The notes: generated by a model from the sequence alone, not told the origin. Counted from the stretch's first letter, positions 6,930-15,033 are shown. The stretch is 16,810 nucleotides of DNA from Flavobacteriales bacterium (GCA_018665005.1 JABJEE010000042.1:1-16810); one strand, 5' to 3'. A program made the numbers and translations.

Positions 6930-8123
6930 ATGATATTTAATATTTTCAAAAAAGAACTAAAAGAAACGCTTCGTGACAAACGAACATTAATCATGATGCT
7001 TGTCATACCGATCCTTATATTTCCACTAATACTGAATGTTGTTGTTGGAGTTTCTTCCTCATTTGAAGATTCCGTAGAAAATAAAACCTTCAAAATAGGA
7101 ATCTTGGGAGAAACAAATGATTACTTCGCCCAAAAGCTAAATAATATCCCCAATTCTTTAGGGCCAAAATCACTTATCGCTTATCACGGTGATTCAGTGA
7201 AAATGAGAAAGGATTTAAAGGAAGAAAAACTAGACCTGATTTTTATCTATGACTCAAGATTTTCTGAACAAATAAATGAAATGAAAGCCACGAAGCTTAT
7301 TTGCTCATTCGATAAAACAAATATGGGCTACGAACAACGAGCCCAAAAATATGTGCAGATTATCGAAGCAGAAGAACGCATGAGACGCTATGAGGCACTA
7401 AATATTGATGAACAAAAAATAACACCTTTTGAAATTGTGTTTGAGAATAGTGCAAGCAGTCAAAAAATGATCGGTGAACTTATTGGTGGATTTTTACCCT
7501 ATATTTTTATCGCATTTGGGTTCATGGGATGTATGTATCCCGCTATTGATTTGTTCACGGGTGAAAAAGAAAGAGGTACTATTGAAACTTTACTCACAAC
7601 ACCAGTAAGCAGGTGGAAGTTTTTGGTCGGTAAAATGCTTGTCATTATTTTATCTGGTCTTATGGCGTCCTTTTTTGCCCTACTTGGCTTATTTCTTTCA
7701 ATTAATCTCATGGACATTATACCAGACCCTGAAATAATGAATGTTGTAAATCAGATTCTTAGTATTGGCTTTGTACTAAAACTGTTTCTTTTACTTCTCC
7801 CATTAACGGTTTTTTTCGCAGGAATAATGATTCCTATTGCGGTATACACGAAAACATTTAAAGAGGCTCAAAGCATTATTGCGCCATTAAATATAATCGT
7901 ATTACTTCCTGCAATGGTTGGGCTTTTCCCTGGCATAGAGTTGAACCTACAAACAGCGATGATTCCCATTTTAAATATTGTCCTAACGACAAAAGGGCTG
8001 ATTGGCGGAACCATTGATTATTCCTTGTTGATCTTAAGCTTTTCTGTGATGGTTGTTTTGGCTGGAATAGCCGTTTCCGTATCATTCAAACAATTCGGAA
8101 AAGAAACAAATATTTTGTCTTAA
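6930..8123 (+). CDS. natB: ABC-2 type permease, NatB-like
   Basis: Inner-membrane permease that pairs with the preceding ATPase. The 397-aa protein begins with the amphipathic MIFNIFKKELKETLRDKRTL helix typical of NatB/ABC-2 permeases, then membrane segment 1 (about 19-41), a large extracytoplasmic domain (about 42-180), and further membrane segments near 182-208, 233-257, 281-306, 316-334 and 363-385. The diagnostic GEKERGTIETLLTTPVSRWK block (211-230) lies in the cytoplasmic loop that couples to the ATPase. In Bacillus subtilis NatAB exports Na+, but the same architecture serves other substrates, so the assignment is at family level. It is the last gene of the apparent dnaN operon; only 23 bases separate it from the convergent barrel gene, and I see no strong hairpin there. 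Confidence 0.88.
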   Translation: MIFNIFKKELKETLRDKRTLIMMLVIPILIFPLILNVVVGVSSSFEDSVENKTFKIGILGETNDYFAQKLNNIPNSLGPKSLIAYHGDSVKMRKDLKEEKLDLIFIYDSRFSEQINEMKATKLICSFDKTNMGYEQRAQKYVQIIEAEERMRRYEALNIDEQKITPFEIVFENSASSQKMIGELIGGFLPYIFIAFGFMGCMYPAIDLFTGEKERGTIETLLTTPVSRWKFLVGKMLVIILSGLMASFFALLGLFLSINLMDIIPDPEIMNVVNQILSIGFVLKLFLLLLPLTVFFAGIMIPIAVYTKTFKEAQSIIAPLNIIVLLPAMVGLFPGIELNLQTAMIPILNIVLTTKGLIGGTIDYSLLILSFSVMVVLAGIAVSVSFKQFGKETNILS

Positions 8124-8146
8124 CTGGATAAAACTATAACCGTCAA

Positions 8147-8842
8147 CTACAAATCTCCTTGTTTTTTATTTGAATTTATGATTTTGTTAATACTCAAATC
8201 ATAATTCAATCCAATAATAAACTTAACCGGATTACTATCATATATTTTTTGGTCTATACGAGCAAATATTCCAATCGAGTGTGGTCCATCTAATTCGAGA
8301 TCGGTGCCTATAGTGTACCTCATCTTATCAATTCTTTGCCCTAAGACACCTGCTCCAGGATTATAAAAACATTCCAAGCTCATGGTTGGTGTAAAAATTG
8401 ATTTTTTAATGTCATAAGAGAGTGAAGGCTTAAATCGAAGAGCTTTGTCAAAATCGGAATTATACGAATTTGACGATCCTTTACCAGAACTCATTTGGTA
8501 TCGTGCCCTAAACCCGAGTGAAAAGCGATCTACATTGTAATTAAACTTTGCATTCATATTGATTCGATTCGCACCAATGTAATTTCCATTATTTTCTCTT
8601 TTGGCAACGTATCGGTAATCTAAAGAAACATTCACCCACTTGACTATTTTATACTTCACTGTTAACTGCGGAAAAACTGTTTTGGCTTTAAGATTTCTGA
8701 ATCTACTCGAAAAACTTCCTGAAAATTGAATTTTTTTATTGAGCTTATATTTCGCTCCAGCGCTTCCCCAAACCTCTAAGGATTGTGATTTTCCATAAAA
8801 TGAAATCAAACACAAAAAGAAAACGCTTAATAGGGATTTCAT
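8147..8842 (-). CDS. DUF2490-like outer-membrane beta-barrel protein
   Basis: A 231-aa secreted protein with a clear signal peptide (MKSLLSVFFLCLISFYGKSQ, cleaved near residue 19) followed by alternating hydrophobic/polar strands with regular aromatic residues, for example KIQFSGSFSSRFRNL, WVNVSLDYRYV, RFSLGFRARYQMSS and FIIGLNYDLSI. This pattern fits a small outer-membrane barrel, and the overall sequence resembles the DUF2490 family of Bacteroidota, whose function is unknown. There is no terminal aromatic residue; about ten polar residues follow the last predicted strand. Its ATG overlaps the stop of the upstream lipoprotein gene by one base (TAATG), so the two are probably translated together as an envelope pair. 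It is encoded divergently from the CotH/PorP pair. Confidence 0.72.
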   Translation of the reverse strand: MKSLLSVFFLCLISFYGKSQSLEVWGSAGAKYKLNKKIQFSGSFSSRFRNLKAKTVFPQLTVKYKIVKWVNVSLDYRYVAKRENNGNYIGANRINMNAKFNYNVDRFSLGFRARYQMSSGKGSSNSYNSDFDKALRFKPSLSYDIKKSIFTPTMSLECFYNPGAGVLGQRIDKMRYTIGTDLELDGPHSIGIFARIDQKIYDSNPVKFIIGLNYDLSINKIINSNKKQGDL

Positions 8843-9237
8843 TAATACTTGTCAATATAAATGGTGTCTAAAGTGATCACCTCATTATTCGAGCTTGCAT
8901 TTAACTCCAGCAAAACCTCATCGGTACCGCTGGCAACAGTTGGGTTGTCTTGATATGAAAACACTTGGTAATCACCTTTTTGCAAATATCGAAACTCGAA
9001 GCTTCCGTCAAAACTCGTCTTTACATCGTCATCATAAAATGTGTTTTCTGATCCATAAATTAAATACACATCTTGATCTGCCGCTGGATACTCAAAAACA
9101 CTTGTTCCAACATGATTTCTCTCAATAACCACACCTTTTATGGTAACACTTCCTCCTGGACCTTCTACTTTTCTGCAAGAAGAAAACACGAATAATAAAA
9201 TGAAAATTGGTAGAATTAACTTAATTTTATTTGACAT
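8842..9237 (-). CDS. Small lipoprotein with a predicted beta-sandwich domain
   Basis: A 131-aa hypothetical lipoprotein. The N-terminus has a hydrophobic segment and lipobox ending FSSC, with the lipidated cysteine at residue 21. The rest (VTIKGVVIERN, DQDVYLIYGSENTFYDDDVKTS, FDGSFEFRYLQKGDYQVFSY) has the look of a carboxypeptidase-regulatory/SpaA-like beta-sandwich, in which a ligand or structural strand pattern G-x-F-x-F-x-x-L-x-x-G-x-Y is common. I do not recognise a specific family and infer no enzymatic role. Residues after the cysteine (RKVEGPGG) do not match well the acidic surface-export signal known for some Bacteroidota lipoproteins, so periplasmic-facing outer-membrane anchoring is as likely as surface display. 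First gene of a two-gene operon with the barrel gene, with a -7 element at 9269-9276. Confidence 0.75.
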   Translation of the reverse strand: MSNKIKLILPIFILLFVFSSCRKVEGPGGSVTIKGVVIERNHVGTSVFEYPAADQDVYLIYGSENTFYDDDVKTSFDGSFEFRYLQKGDYQVFSYQDNPTVASGTDEVLLELNASSNNEVITLDTIYIDKY

Positions 9238-9268
9238 AATTAAATTTTATCTCGTAAAGATACAACTT

Positions 9269-9276
9269 CAAACATA
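9269..9276 (-). promoter_or_regulatory. -7 element for the lipoprotein/barrel operon
   Basis: On the minus strand this reads TATGTTTG, fitting TAnnTTTG, about 31 bases upstream of the lipoprotein ATG. No convincing -33 TTG is present. On the plus strand the overlapping TATTTTG at 9275-9281 is one base short of consensus and could serve the divergent CotH gene, so the two promoters may overlap. Confidence 0.4.
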
Positions 9277-9345
9277 TTTTGTCGTCTAAACGTTGTTACA
9301 CAGATGAAATTATTTATCATTGAGTCAATAATACTTAAACTAACT

Positions 9346-12300
9346 ATGAAATTTATTATTCTTGTTTCCACATTCTTGATTTCTCTTGGCATTTCAAGTC
9401 AGGTATTAATTAATGAATATTCTGCATCAAATATGACAGGTATCACAGATGCCTTCAATGACAATGAAGATTGGGTGGAATTATATAATACCACTGGAGC
9501 TTCCGTTGATATGACAGGTTGGTATTTATCAGATCGATCTGGTAACCTTTTAAAATGGCAATTTCCTGCGGCCTCTGTAAATGGCAATGATCACCTATTG
9601 CTTTTCTGTAGTTCTCGTGATCTTGTTCAGGGTGGCGAAATTCATACAAACTTTAAACTCTCCCAAACCGAGGGAGATTGGGTTATTTTATCCAACAATT
9701 TTGGAAATGTTGTGGATTCATTCAAAATTGTTCATTACACGAAAAAGGATCATTCAGTCGGAAGGTCAACAGATGGGGCTGCTGACTTCAAACTTTTTAC
9801 AAGTCCAACTCCAAACTCTGCAAACACCGGGGCACAAGACTTCTACACACCCACTCCAGTTTTTGATTTGGAAGCAGGCACCTACCCTTCAGCAATCAAC
9901 GTGAGTATGAGTTGCTCTGATGCCTCAGCTCAAATTAGGTATACCACTGATGGTTCAGACCCAACAGCCGGATCAACCTTATATTCTGGGCCCATAAGCG
10001 TACCCAATACACAAGTCGTTCGTGCAGCTGCTTTTGGGACTAATCTACCCTCCTTTACCGAAACCAACTCTTATTTCATCAATATTACACACAGCTTACC
10101 TATTGTTTCTGTTTGTAGTGATGAAGTATATGACCTTGTTGCTAATGGCAACCAAGGTGGTGGATGGGGCGGAGGCTCAAATAAAATTGGTGCATTTGAG
10201 CTATTTGAACTTGGGGGCGTTTTTGTCGATGAAGGAGAAGGAGACTTCAACAAACATGGTAATGACTCATGGGGTTATCCCCAAAGAGGTTTTGACTTTA
10301 TCATGAGAGATCAATTTGGTTACAATGGTGATATTGACCATCAAATTTTCCCGGAAAAAACAAGAAATGACTTCCAAAGACTGATTCTTAAACCAGCAGC
10401 AAGTGACAACTATCCTTTTGAAGATGGCGCTCATATTCGCGATGCATTTATACACATGCTTTCGGTAAAAGCCAATATGAGATTGGACGAAAGAACTTCA
10501 AGGTCGTGTGTACTTTATTTAAATGGTGAGTTTTGGGGAGTCTATGAAATAAGAGAAAAAGCCGATGATTCTGACTACACGAAATATTATTATGACCAAG
10601 ACAAGTTTCATTTAGAATATTTAAAAACATGGGGAGGGACTTGGCAAGATTATGGAGCCCCAAATGCACAGCCAAATTGGGACAACCTTACCAATTTCAT
10701 ATTAAGTAATAATATGTCTGCCGGACCGGATTTTGACTATGTAGATACGCAGTTGAATTGGAAATCGCTTTGCGATTATTTTATGTTTAATTCATACGTC
10801 GTAAATATGGACTGGCTAAATTGGAATACGGCATGGTGGCATGGCACTGATCCTTTAGGAGACAAGAAAAAATGGCGTTACGTTCTTTGGGATATGGATG
10901 CCACATTTGGACATTATATTAATTACACAGGGATTCCTGATGTTTCGGCAAACGCAGATCCGTGTAATGCAGAAAATTTACCCGATCCAGGAGGGCAAGG
11001 TCATACGGACATTTTAGAGAAATTAATTGCAGAAAACCCAATAGTTGAACAATATTATGTGACTCGATATATTGATTTGGTCAACACCTATTTCTCATGT
11101 GATTCCATGCTCTTTCTACTCGACAGCATGGTGAATGAAATAACCCCCGACATGGCAGGTCAATGCGCAAAATGGGGAGGTTCAGTAAATGACTGGGAAA
11201 GCAAAGTACAAACACTTCGAGACTTTATTAATGCGAGATGCTTGGCACTTGAGTCAGGCCTGATTGATTGTTATGATTTGAACGGACCGCATGCAACTAC
11301 ATTTGATGTGAGTCCTGCAAATTCCGGTGAAATAAAAGTGAACTCGGTTTGGGCTCCAACCTACCCTTGGACCACAGAGTATTTCGGAGGGATTGAAACC
11401 TATCTGAAGGCCAAGCCTGCTACAGGTTTCCTATTTGATCATTGGGAATACACCACCGGGCCATTGGGCTCAGCCATTACGGAAGATACCAATTCAATAG
11501 TCATAAACGCACCCGAAGATATTACTGCATTCTTTATTATAGATGATCCGAATCTGGATACCGATGGTGATGGTTTAACAGATCAGGTTGAAGCAGTGGT
11601 CGGAACCGACCCAACCAATCCTGACACAGACGGGGATGGAGAGAATGACGATTTGGAAATTGGAGATCCAAACAACCCAACTGACACGGATGGCGATGGA
11701 ATTATTGATGCGCTTGAATCAAGTAACAATGATCAAGATGGAGATGGCGTTAATGATGAAGAAGACCCAGCAAATACTGATCCTTGCGTTCCTAATTTAG
11801 ACGCTGGAAATTGTGACCAAGACAACGATGGTTTGTCAAATGATGAAGAGATTGCAGAGGGTACAGACCCAACAAATCCTGATACAGATGGAGATGGGTA
11901 CAACGACGGGGATGAACTAAATTCAGGAACCGACCCGTTAGACCCTTGTGACCCAGATGATATTCTTCCAGAATGCAATATTGACACCGATGGTGATGGT
12001 TTAACAGATGCCCAAGAAGCAGTATTAGGAACTGATCCTAACAATGCCGATACTGATGGTGATGGTCTAACAGACGGTGCAGAATTCAATAATGGAAGCG
12101 ACCCATTAGATGGCTGTGACCCTGACGACAGCAATCCAGATTGTGCTGAAGGGGTTCATATACCCACTGGTTTTTCTCCAAACAACATAGGCCCTGAAGA
12201 AAATAACGCGTATAGTATTATTATTGGACAAGATGTTGCCAGCTTTCAATTTAAAATATTTGATCGTTGGGGTAAAGTAATGTTCGAATCGAATGTAAGA

Positions 12301-12429
12301 GGGTTCAAATGGGATGGAACAAATAAAGGATTGGACTGCAATGCCGGTGTTTATCCATACATTATGAAGTTTACTAATTTGGATGGTACTTCAGATACTC
12401 TTTCAGGAAACATAACTCTTATTAGATAA
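9346..12429 (+). CDS. CotH kinase-like, TSP3-repeat surface protein with type B T9SS sorting domain
   Basis: A 1027-aa secreted multidomain protein (numbering from ATG 9346). Signal peptide 1-18 (MKFIILVSTFLISLGISS); lamin-tail domain about 19-150 (INEYSASN, DWVELYN, GWYLSDRSG); chitobiase C-terminal-like domain about 168-245 (IRYTTDGSDPT); CotH domain about 250-640 with LNGEFWGVYEIREKADD (392-408) and WRYVLWDMDATFG (510-522); InlB B-repeat-like domain about 653-733 (GFLFDHWEYTTG); eight DxDxDG calcium-binding repeats 738-933; and a gliding-motility-associated type B sorting domain 937-1027 (IPTGFSPNN, FKIFDRWGKVMFES, GVYPYIMKF). CotH proteins of Bacillus phosphorylate spore-coat proteins; whether this one is an active kinase is unknown. 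An in-frame ATG at 9304 adds 14 residues (1041 aa), but 9346 gives a textbook signal peptide. The PorP/SprF gene follows after one base. The type IX system is expected to export it and keep it at or release it from the cell surface. Confidence 0.88.
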   Translation: MKFIILVSTFLISLGISSQVLINEYSASNMTGITDAFNDNEDWVELYNTTGASVDMTGWYLSDRSGNLLKWQFPAASVNGNDHLLLFCSSRDLVQGGEIHTNFKLSQTEGDWVILSNNFGNVVDSFKIVHYTKKDHSVGRSTDGAADFKLFTSPTPNSANTGAQDFYTPTPVFDLEAGTYPSAINVSMSCSDASAQIRYTTDGSDPTAGSTLYSGPISVPNTQVVRAAAFGTNLPSFTETNSYFINITHSLPIVSVCSDEVYDLVANGNQGGGWGGGSNKIGAFELFELGGVFVDEGEGDFNKHGNDSWGYPQRGFDFIMRDQFGYNGDIDHQIFPEKTRNDFQRLILKPAASDNYPFEDGAHIRDAFIHMLSVKANMRLDERTSRSCVLYLNGEFWGVYEIREKADDSDYTKYYYDQDKFHLEYLKTWGGTWQDYGAPNAQPNWDNLTNFILSNNMSAGPDFDYVDTQLNWKSLCDYFMFNSYVVNMDWLNWNTAWWHGTDPLGDKKKWRYVLWDMDATFGHYINYTGIPDVSANADPCNAENLPDPGGQGHTDILEKLIAENPIVEQYYVTRYIDLVNTYFSCDSMLFLLDSMVNEITPDMAGQCAKWGGSVNDWESKVQTLRDFINARCLALESGLIDCYDLNGPHATTFDVSPANSGEIKVNSVWAPTYPWTTEYFGGIETYLKAKPATGFLFDHWEYTTGPLGSAITEDTNSIVINAPEDITAFFIIDDPNLDTDGDGLTDQVEAVVGTDPTNPDTDGDGENDDLEIGDPNNPTDTDGDGIIDALESSNNDQDGDGVNDEEDPANTDPCVPNLDAGNCDQDNDGLSNDEEIAEGTDPTNPDTDGDGYNDGDELNSGTDPLDPCDPDDILPECNIDTDGDGLTDAQEAVLGTDPNNADTDGDGLTDGAEFNNGSDPLDGCDPDDSNPDCAEGVHIPTGFSPNNIGPEENNAYSIIIGQDVASFQFKIFDRWGKVMFESNVRGFKWDGTNKGLDCNAGVYPYIMKFTNLDGTSDTLSGNITLIR
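11557..12144 (+). repeat. Array encoding eight thrombospondin type 3-like calcium-binding repeats
   Basis: Eight copies of an Asp-rich DxDxDG unit, most as DTDGDG, usually followed by E-x6-GTDP-x-NP. Copies begin near 11557 and continue to 12051. A 24-bp stretch is identical at 11560-11583 and 11986-12009, and the copy at 12052-12075 differs by only a few third positions. Three Cys-x8-Cys segments punctuate the array (11785-11814, 11947-11976, 12115-12144). The repeats likely form a rigid calcium-stabilised stalk holding the CotH domain away from the sorting domain. Confidence 0.85.
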
Positions 12430-12430
12430 T

Positions 12431-13453
12431 ATGAAAAGACTTTTATTTCTCTTTTTGACATTAAGCTTTTTGGGTCAGTCTCAAGATTTCCACTATTCAC
12501 AATTGGATCAATCACTTACTTTAATAAATCCTGCAACTACATCAACTTTTTCAGGTTTTGAACGAATTACACTGCAACACAGAAACCAATGGCTTGGAGC
12601 CGGAACTCAATTTATGACCAGTATGGGAATGGCAGAGTTTTCTATTGGAAAAATTGCCAGGCAAAAAAGTGCTTATGCTGGTATTGGAGTATACTTTGTG
12701 AATGATGTAGGAGGCGATTCAAAATTCAGTATCAAAAGTGGTGGCGTTACAGCTAGTGGCGTTTTGCCAATTGCAAAAAACCATAATATTTCGGCAGGAA
12801 TACACGCCGCATTCACAAACCGGTCTGCTGATTTTTCGAGGGTTTCATTTATGAGCCAATGGAATGGGTCCGAATTTGATAACTCCATTGATCCTGGTGA
12901 GTCCAATGGAATATCTTCTTTTTCGCATCTTGACGCTGGATTAGGCATTGCCTATGGATTTAATAAAGAAAACGAAAACACATTATCGAGTAATGAGATG
13001 AGTTTTCAAGGAGGCCTATCTGTCCAGCATTTGAACAAACCAAAGCTGAGGTATAACTCATTAGTTGATGACAGACTTTTCATGAAGTTTTGCTTCCATG
13101 CGAATGCACGCTATGGATTATCTTCAGAATCAAATTTAGAAGTAAGTGCTGCTCAATTTATTCAAGGAAAGCATCTTGAAACTATAGTTGGTTTATTCTA
13201 TAGGTTAAAAACCAAGAATGCTTCTAGGGTCACGTCAATTCTAAGCAATCAATACTTTGTGTTTGGAACCTACTTTAGAAGTGTTGGCACTGTTATTCCG
13301 ACCATTTATTTTGACTTAGGTGCATTTAGTCTTGGTCTTTCTTATGATTATGAATTTGGTCAGCTTTCAAGTATGTACAAACAATCTGTTGAGGTCAGTC
13401 TGAAGTTTAACTCAGGAAAAAAATCCATATTCAACAGCTCTAAGCTTCGTTAA
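12431..13453 (+). CDS. PorP/SprF family type IX secretion membrane protein
   Basis: A 340-aa outer-membrane protein of the PorP/SprF family. The signal peptide (1-18) is followed by the family's N-terminal hallmark DFHYSQLDQSLTLINPATT and FERITLQHRNQW, then repeated glycine-rich barrel strands (GIGVYFVNDVGGDSKF, ASGVLPIAKNHNISAGIHAAF, HLDAGLGIAYGF). In Flavobacterium johnsoniae, SprF is needed for secretion of its neighbouring cargo SprB, and many PorP/SprF paralogues sit beside genes whose products carry type B sorting domains. The gene here starts one base after the stop of just such a cargo gene, so it is probably its dedicated partner rather than the core PorP of the secretion machine (inference). 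Its last 14 bases overlap the convergent GH3 gene. An antisense frame inside it is a shadow. Confidence 0.9.
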   Translation: MKRLLFLFLTLSFLGQSQDFHYSQLDQSLTLINPATTSTFSGFERITLQHRNQWLGAGTQFMTSMGMAEFSIGKIARQKSAYAGIGVYFVNDVGGDSKFSIKSGGVTASGVLPIAKNHNISAGIHAAFTNRSADFSRVSFMSQWNGSEFDNSIDPGESNGISSFSHLDAGLGIAYGFNKENENTLSSNEMSFQGGLSVQHLNKPKLRYNSLVDDRLFMKFCFHANARYGLSSESNLEVSAAQFIQGKHLETIVGLFYRLKTKNASRVTSILSNQYFVFGTYFRSVGTVIPTIYFDLGAFSLGLSYDYEFGQLSSMYKQSVEVSLKFNSGKKSIFNSSKLR

Positions 13454-14960
13454 CATATTTCAACCATAATTTTGCCTGGTCAGTATTCAATACCCTTGGC
13501 ATCTTGTTTTGAGAACCGATCTTACCTACGCTTTGCATATATCCGTAAAATGTCTCCGGTGGAATGATCTTTATTTTGGGTTTTCCTAGGCTATATTTTC
13601 GAGCTGATTTGTAATCGTCATTTAAGCTACAAAGGACTTTATCTAAATATTCCATAACCACATCAGGGCTAAGATCGGTGTTTGGCGCGCCTAAAAACCA
13701 GCTGTGACATTGGTTTTCGAGGTCAGCATAAATCGTGAATTCTGAGAATTGAAGGTTAAACTCTTTTCCCACTTCCAATAAGCCTTGATTAATATTTCCA
13801 AGTGACAAATGTTCTCCACAAAGACTAAGAAATTGCCTTATTCTTCCCGTAATGATAATTTCATACTCCTCTGTATCAACAAAACGAACCAAATCTCCAA
13901 TTAGGTATCTCCATAATCCTGCATTGGTTGAGATAACAATAGCGTAATCAACACCTTCTTTTACCTGACTAACTGTATAGGCCTCTGCATTGGGTTTTAT
14001 CTTTCCATACTCATCAAAGTACTCCGAATTAAAAGGAATGAACTCAAAGAAAATACCATTATTCATTAGCAGTTTCATGCCTCTTCGATGTCCTTCATTT
14101 TGATAACCGAAATACCCTTCACTCGCTAAGTAAGTGTCTAAGAGATTGATCTTGTGTTTCGAGATTTTGTTGAGCCTTTCAATATATGGATCCATAAATA
14201 CACCTCCATGTACATAGACGTGTAAATTGGGCCAAATATCATGAATCGTTTCAAGCTCATAATGCTCTACAATTCTCTCCATGAGCAATAGGCACCAGCT
14301 CGGTATACCAGCTATAATTCCAATGTCCCATTTTGGTGCTTTTTTGACCATAATGTCAAGCTTTTTATTCCAATCAGTCATTCCACTTATTCTTGGACCT
14401 GGCTTGGCAAATGGTGAAACAATAAAGGAGGTGTGTTTCTTTAATATTCCACTTAAATCGCCCTCTACATGTGTCTCCTTATAATTCAGTTTTGTAGAAC
14501 CTCCAATCGCTAAAAGACTGGTATTAAAAAAAGACTGAGGTAAATCAAGGCCATGCAATAACGACAATTGGCGGATACTTGTCTTTTGAAAAGACCTAAT
14601 CATTTCATTCGTGATGGGTATTCTTTTACTAGGAGATCCTGTCGTTCCTGATGACAAGGCATAATATTTAATGCGCCCTCTCCATGTATTGTCTTTTTCT
14701 CCATGAAGTGAATATTTCAACCATTTTTCATAAAATTCATCATAGCTCGTTACTGGAATATTTTTTTGAAATTTACTTAACTGATTTGAAGTATTAAGTA
14801 TCTGTTGAAATCGATGAGCTATACCAAATTTTGTAGACTTTGCCCTAGACAGTAAATAACTCAATACATCAAGCTGGTGTTTGTAACCCAATGTTTTTTT
14901 TGCGTTTTTCCTGTAACTTACGGCAGTTGTTGTCTTTAACAGTCTTCCTATTAATGGCAT
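13440..14960 (-). CDS. GH3-family acyl-adenylate/amido synthetase
   Basis: A 506-aa ANL-superfamily protein of the GH3 type. In plants GH3 enzymes adenylate jasmonate, auxin or benzoates and join them to amino acids; the bacterial members have no assigned substrate. Evidence is the GH3 N-terminus with a long helical lead (TLGYKHQLDVLSYLLSRA), the ATP-binding motif SSGTTGSPSKRIP (about 103-115), SWCLLLMERI, the block LASEGYFGYQ, the GLWRYLIGDLVRF motif that contacts nucleotide, and the late ITGRIRQFLSLCGEHLS hinge region before the C-terminal domain. The frame can be extended to a TTG at 14990, but that triplet lies inside a -7 promoter element (14988-14995), so I place the start at ATG 14960 (MPLIGRLLK). 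It overlaps the end of porP by 14 nt and is divergent from the universal stress gene. No signal peptide; cytoplasmic. Confidence 0.85.
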   Translation of the reverse strand: MPLIGRLLKTTTAVSYRKNAKKTLGYKHQLDVLSYLLSRAKSTKFGIAHRFQQILNTSNQLSKFQKNIPVTSYDEFYEKWLKYSLHGEKDNTWRGRIKYYALSSGTTGSPSKRIPITNEMIRSFQKTSIRQLSLLHGLDLPQSFFNTSLLAIGGSTKLNYKETHVEGDLSGILKKHTSFIVSPFAKPGPRISGMTDWNKKLDIMVKKAPKWDIGIIAGIPSWCLLLMERIVEHYELETIHDIWPNLHVYVHGGVFMDPYIERLNKISKHKINLLDTYLASEGYFGYQNEGHRRGMKLLMNNGIFFEFIPFNSEYFDEYGKIKPNAEAYTVSQVKEGVDYAIVISTNAGLWRYLIGDLVRFVDTEEYEIIITGRIRQFLSLCGEHLSLGNINQGLLEVGKEFNLQFSEFTIYADLENQCHSWFLGAPNTDLSPDVVMEYLDKVLCSLNDDYKSARKYSLGKPKIKIIPPETFYGYMQSVGKIGSQNKMPRVLNTDQAKLWLKYVNEA

Positions 14961-14987
14961 TTCTTCAATTAACTGGTTGTTTAAAGA

Positions 14988-14995
14988 CAAAAATA
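14988..14995 (-). promoter_or_regulatory. -7 element for the GH3 gene
   Basis: Minus-strand TATTTTTG fits TAnnTTTG and lies 27 bases upstream of ATG 14960, which decides the start of the GH3 gene against the TTG at 14990 contained in this box. No clear -33 TTG. Confidence 0.45.
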
Positions 14996-15033
14996 AAGAT
15001 AAATATTCATCTTATTTTTCGATACTTTATCTT

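Noticed and set aside
10022..10306. 94-aa plus-strand frame inside the CotH gene
   Set aside because: Out-of-frame shadow of the CotH/chitobiase-like region with no start context or recognisable domain.
11733..12134. 133-aa Ser/Pro-rich open frame on the minus strand
   Set aside because: It is antisense to the calcium-repeat array; its repetitive SPSVS pattern is simply the reverse of the DTDGDG codons.
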